64,000 nt of DNA. It comes from Halocaridina rubra. Taxonomy: Eukaryota > Arthropoda > Malacostraca > Decapoda > Atyidae. Location of the stretch: assembly GCA_037179515.1 (NCBI GenBank), contig JAXCGZ010005722.1:42501-106500 (forward strand), written 5' to 3'. The notes beneath the pieces are model-generated. The model searched no databases. It was given only the letters and a program-made list of their open reading frames with translations, and was not told the origin of the DNA. Positions within the stretch are counted from its first letter, which is position 1, and every line of letters begins with the position of its first letter. The translations under genes were made by a program, and so were the position numbers. Below, piece after piece: positions 1 through 64,000 of the stretch.

Positions 1-435
1 AGTTTACTTTAGCACCCCCAACGAGTTAATAAACATTGTAACACTATATCTCGCTTCTTAATTGGGTTACTGTATATCATATACCAACTTGTTTGTTTAA
101 TTGGGGCAAACTCATCTAATTTTGCTTACTCTACTGTCACTCCCATAATGACTTAAATGAAAATACGAAGCATTGAAAGACTAAAACAATTGCTAAACAA
201 TTGATCCAGTGATAAGTTTTCCTTAACCATTGTACGAATGGAAATAAATATTTATTTGTATCGCGGAGGCGAATTAACCTAACAAAGCCTAATATGCTTA
301 CACACCTAATTACCTGAAGCATTGCAAAAATATATAAATTAAAATCTGTTATTTCAATTATATACTTTTCTTAGCTAGAGTAAACTTACCTGAGTAACCT
401 GAACAAACCCAACTTAATATAAAAAAATAAATGTC

Positions 436-575
436 GTGAGATTTTTCCTAACCTTGAGTGTTAAAATAAACACATATCAATATGAATCTCATTTTACCCC
501 TGACTGGGACTCGAACCTAAGACACACACTGTGCCAGAGCACTACCAACTATTCCACTGAAGGTCTAAAAGAAGA
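436..575 (-). repeat. tRNA-like SINE, family 2, minus copy
   Basis: On the minus strand an A-box-like block (about 548-575) is followed by ggttcgagtcccagt (about 506-520), an excellent RNA polymerase III B box, and an AT-rich body. The match to the plus copy at 665-775 shows a dispersed repeat rather than a tRNA gene. Confidence 0.65.
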
Positions 576-664
576 AGCAAATTTCACAGCTAACTGCTAT
601 GCTAGGAAAGAACACATTTTTTTCTGATTGCCTATTTGATCATATTACAGCCTCTTCCCAACCT

Positions 665-775
665 CACTCATTGGTAGCACCTTGGCACAGTGATTATGTG
701 TCTTAGGTTCGTGTCTTGGTAAAGAGTAAAATATGATTCATGTTTTCACATATGTTAATGTGTTTATTTGATTAT
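665..775 (+). repeat. tRNA-like SINE, family 2, plus copy
   Basis: ttggtagcaccttggcacag followed by cttaggttcgtgtcttgg reproduces the layout of the 436-575 copy in the opposite orientation, with the same downstream block (aaaatatgattcat). The two copies are head to head, about 90 bases apart. Confidence 0.65.
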
Positions 776-1439
776 ATAGCAATATTTCTTATATTTAGGT
801 CAATGTTTACTTTTACACTTCCAAAGAGTTTAGAAACATTGAAAAGCAACTACGAAATAACAAGTTCCTGTATCAAATCATTTCTTAACTGGGGGGTGAA
901 CTGACATAACCAAACCCTACCTTATCTAAATCTATGATCAATGTAACTTTAGAGATAAGTAAGAGTGTTTAGAATACTCAACAGATTTTCTTTGGTAGTT
1001 TAAAGCCAAAGTCCTTCGCAAGAAGGCACCATCCTATCACTTAGTAGAAAAGGGAATGCATGACGTAAAGCCCATCACATCAGTGTATGTTATATTGAAA
1101 TAATAAAGAAATATTTTCGTAAATGAGGCATATAAGGATTTATTGTTTATATTTTTGACGACTATTCTTAATCATATATATAAATTGTGAGAAGAGATTG
1201 ATAGAACTTACATGTTTATGGCATTTTACACTTTACGATCCTTAGCATTGGTTGGACCATTTTTATCATATTTCTTGGTGCAGATTAATAATAACTAGTT
1301 TACAAGTATTATTACACTTAATTTGTACTGAGAAAGGTTAGATTATGATGTGATGATATGTAAGTAGTACTCCATTGGTTTTGGCTTTTTATAACAAAGA
1401 GGAAGCCATTCAAAACTTTGCATACAGTGCAAAAGTTTA

Positions 1440-1592
1440 ATTCTACCTTTTTTTGAGTAACCCTCAGAACCCCATGTAAAGTTAAGTGACCCTGTTAAGC
1501 ATTAGATTAGGTCAGAATAAGTTATTTGACTAGTCTTGTAAATTTGAAAAACCCAAAACACCAGAGTGTTACTTTTCTTTACAAGATCCTGT
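1440..1592. repeat. MITE-like repeat (tcttgtaaa / tttacaaga ends)
   Basis: Contains gtcttgtaaat and tttacaagatcct as an inverted pair, plus an internal block resembling the copy at 49755-49885 (accccatgtaaagttaagtg against accccttgtcaagttaaatg). Probably a short non-autonomous DNA element; the superfamily is not identifiable here. Confidence 0.45.
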
Positions 1593-2035
1593 TTTATCGG
1601 CACAGGTGCAATAGAAATATTATAGGTGCACTAATAGCAACACTCATGTCGAGATGCATGGTATAGTTTAATGCCTCTTTACTTGACCAATTAGGTCGTT
1701 ACTTGTAAGTACAGTATGACCAAATTTAAGCATAGTATAGTAATTAATACTGTATTATATGTTCAGAATAAACTCCCTTTAGCTGACAGACAAATATACG
1801 AATGTGTCACAGTGTATTTACCCAGTTATTTACTTCCTCAAAAATTATGTAGTTATATTTAGTTCAACTGATGCCATATTCCTCAAAAGAGAGGCAACTG
1901 GGTTCTATTATACTCCGCCCTTGTTTCACTTTTGCCATTGGCTGTCCTGTTACAATAAAAAAAGAAAAAATCACGGAGGATGGGATTGCCTGTAGAGCAT
2001 TTTTTTTTTTTTTTTTTTTACGTTTTATGTATTAC

Positions 2036-2160
2036 TGTTAATCCCTATTATGGGTGTGGACACAAGACAGATTGGAACTGGGGAATTAAGGCTGGATGAC
2101 TTTCCTAATACTCCAGTATGGGCTATGTTGTATGTTTGTCACCTTCTGAGTCGAATGTCA
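2036..2160 (-). repeat. SINE family 1 remnant next to exon 1
   Basis: Reverse complement of the SINE-1 tail (wording: attatgggtgtggacacaag, then ggaattaaggctggatgac). It ends about 30 bases before the exon 1 acceptor, so the branch-point region of this intron may derive from the SINE. Confidence 0.6.
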
Positions 2161-2189
2161 CAAAAGTTTTGTTTAAATCTTTTATCCAG

Positions 2190-61436
<59,247 letters not shown>

Positions 61437-61488
61437 GTAGGAAGGCCATCATCCTAGTAGTATGACATAGTTAAATAGTCAGTTTTTC

Positions 61489-64000
<2,512 letters not shown>

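Larger units (their letters stand above)
1..2189. other. Intron (or 5' region) upstream of the first visible exon
   Basis: No coding exon recognised. It holds two copies of a diverged direct repeat (about 1-120 and 803-928, sharing the gagtt and aaacattg blocks), an inverted SINE pair, a MITE-like repeat near 1440-1592, poly(T) at 1999-2018 and a SINE remnant up to the exon. I looked for the USP24 UBA exon and did not see it. Confidence 0.6.

Noticed and set aside
436..775. tRNA genes
   Set aside because: A- and B-box-like words are present, but no acceptor-stem pairing or anticodon arm could be drawn, and the copies are dispersed; SINEs fit better.
1..2189. First USP24 exon with UBA domain or promoter
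   Set aside because: No frame resembles the UBA region and no convincing promoter context was seen; the region reads as intron with repeats.

Overview
The window is a piece of an animal nuclear genome and holds one host gene, split into many exons on the + strand: USP24, a very large ubiquitin-specific protease. I traced 43 coding exons between 2190 and 61436. All have GT-AG introns, the reading phase carries through every junction, and together they give 7437 nt (2479 codons) without a stop. The order matches vertebrate USP24 from just after its N-terminal UBA region to just before its C-terminal tail. The start codon, promoter and UBA exon(s) lie upstream of base 1. The last exon(s), stop codon and poly(A) site lie beyond base 64000. 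The catalytic Cys (35500-35502), the zinc-ribbon CxxC pairs, the catalytic His (43446-43448) and the KFND box (about 44200-44214) are all intact, so the gene looks functional.

Everything else is intron, and the introns are heavily colonised by transposable elements (TEs). The long (TA)n tracts, tRNA-Glu-like SINEs, Tigger/pogo, hAT and piggyBac-type DNA elements, APE-type non-LTR retrotransposons and TTAGG-like degenerate repeats point to an arthropod, most likely a decapod crustacean. That assignment is inference; no diagnostic gene was available.

Layout. 1-2189: upstream intron with an inverted pair of tRNA-like SINEs, a MITE-like repeat and a SINE remnant touching exon 1. 2190-10139: exons 1-10 with SINEs and a (TA)n tract. 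10140-13514: an intron holding a TIR element interrupted by an RTE-type LINE (LINE-A). 13515-24337: exons 11-23 with a small hAT element. 24338-28768: two adjacent Tigger-type elements. 28870-33518: a hAT element with a Tigger element nested inside it. 33519-35594: exons 25-27 (catalytic Cys). 35595-39148: a LINE-B copy. 39149-46772: exons 28-38 (rest of the protease domain) with a 74-bp tandem repeat. 46773-50566: a second LINE-B copy. 50567-51705: exons 39-41. 51706-60898: a degraded LINE-C copy, a piggyBac-type MITE and an antisense LINE-C interrupted by a third LINE-B. 60899-61436: exons 42-43. 61437-64000: (TA)n and a Tigger element running off the window.

I found no evidence of a new multigene system. 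The most interesting material is the layered TE history, where intact target-site duplications let the insertion order be read, together with shared internal repeats between different TIR elements and a few splice-site-adjacent repeats that could affect USP24 processing. Exon numbers are local to this window, and protein residue numbers count from the first codon of exon 1 here.
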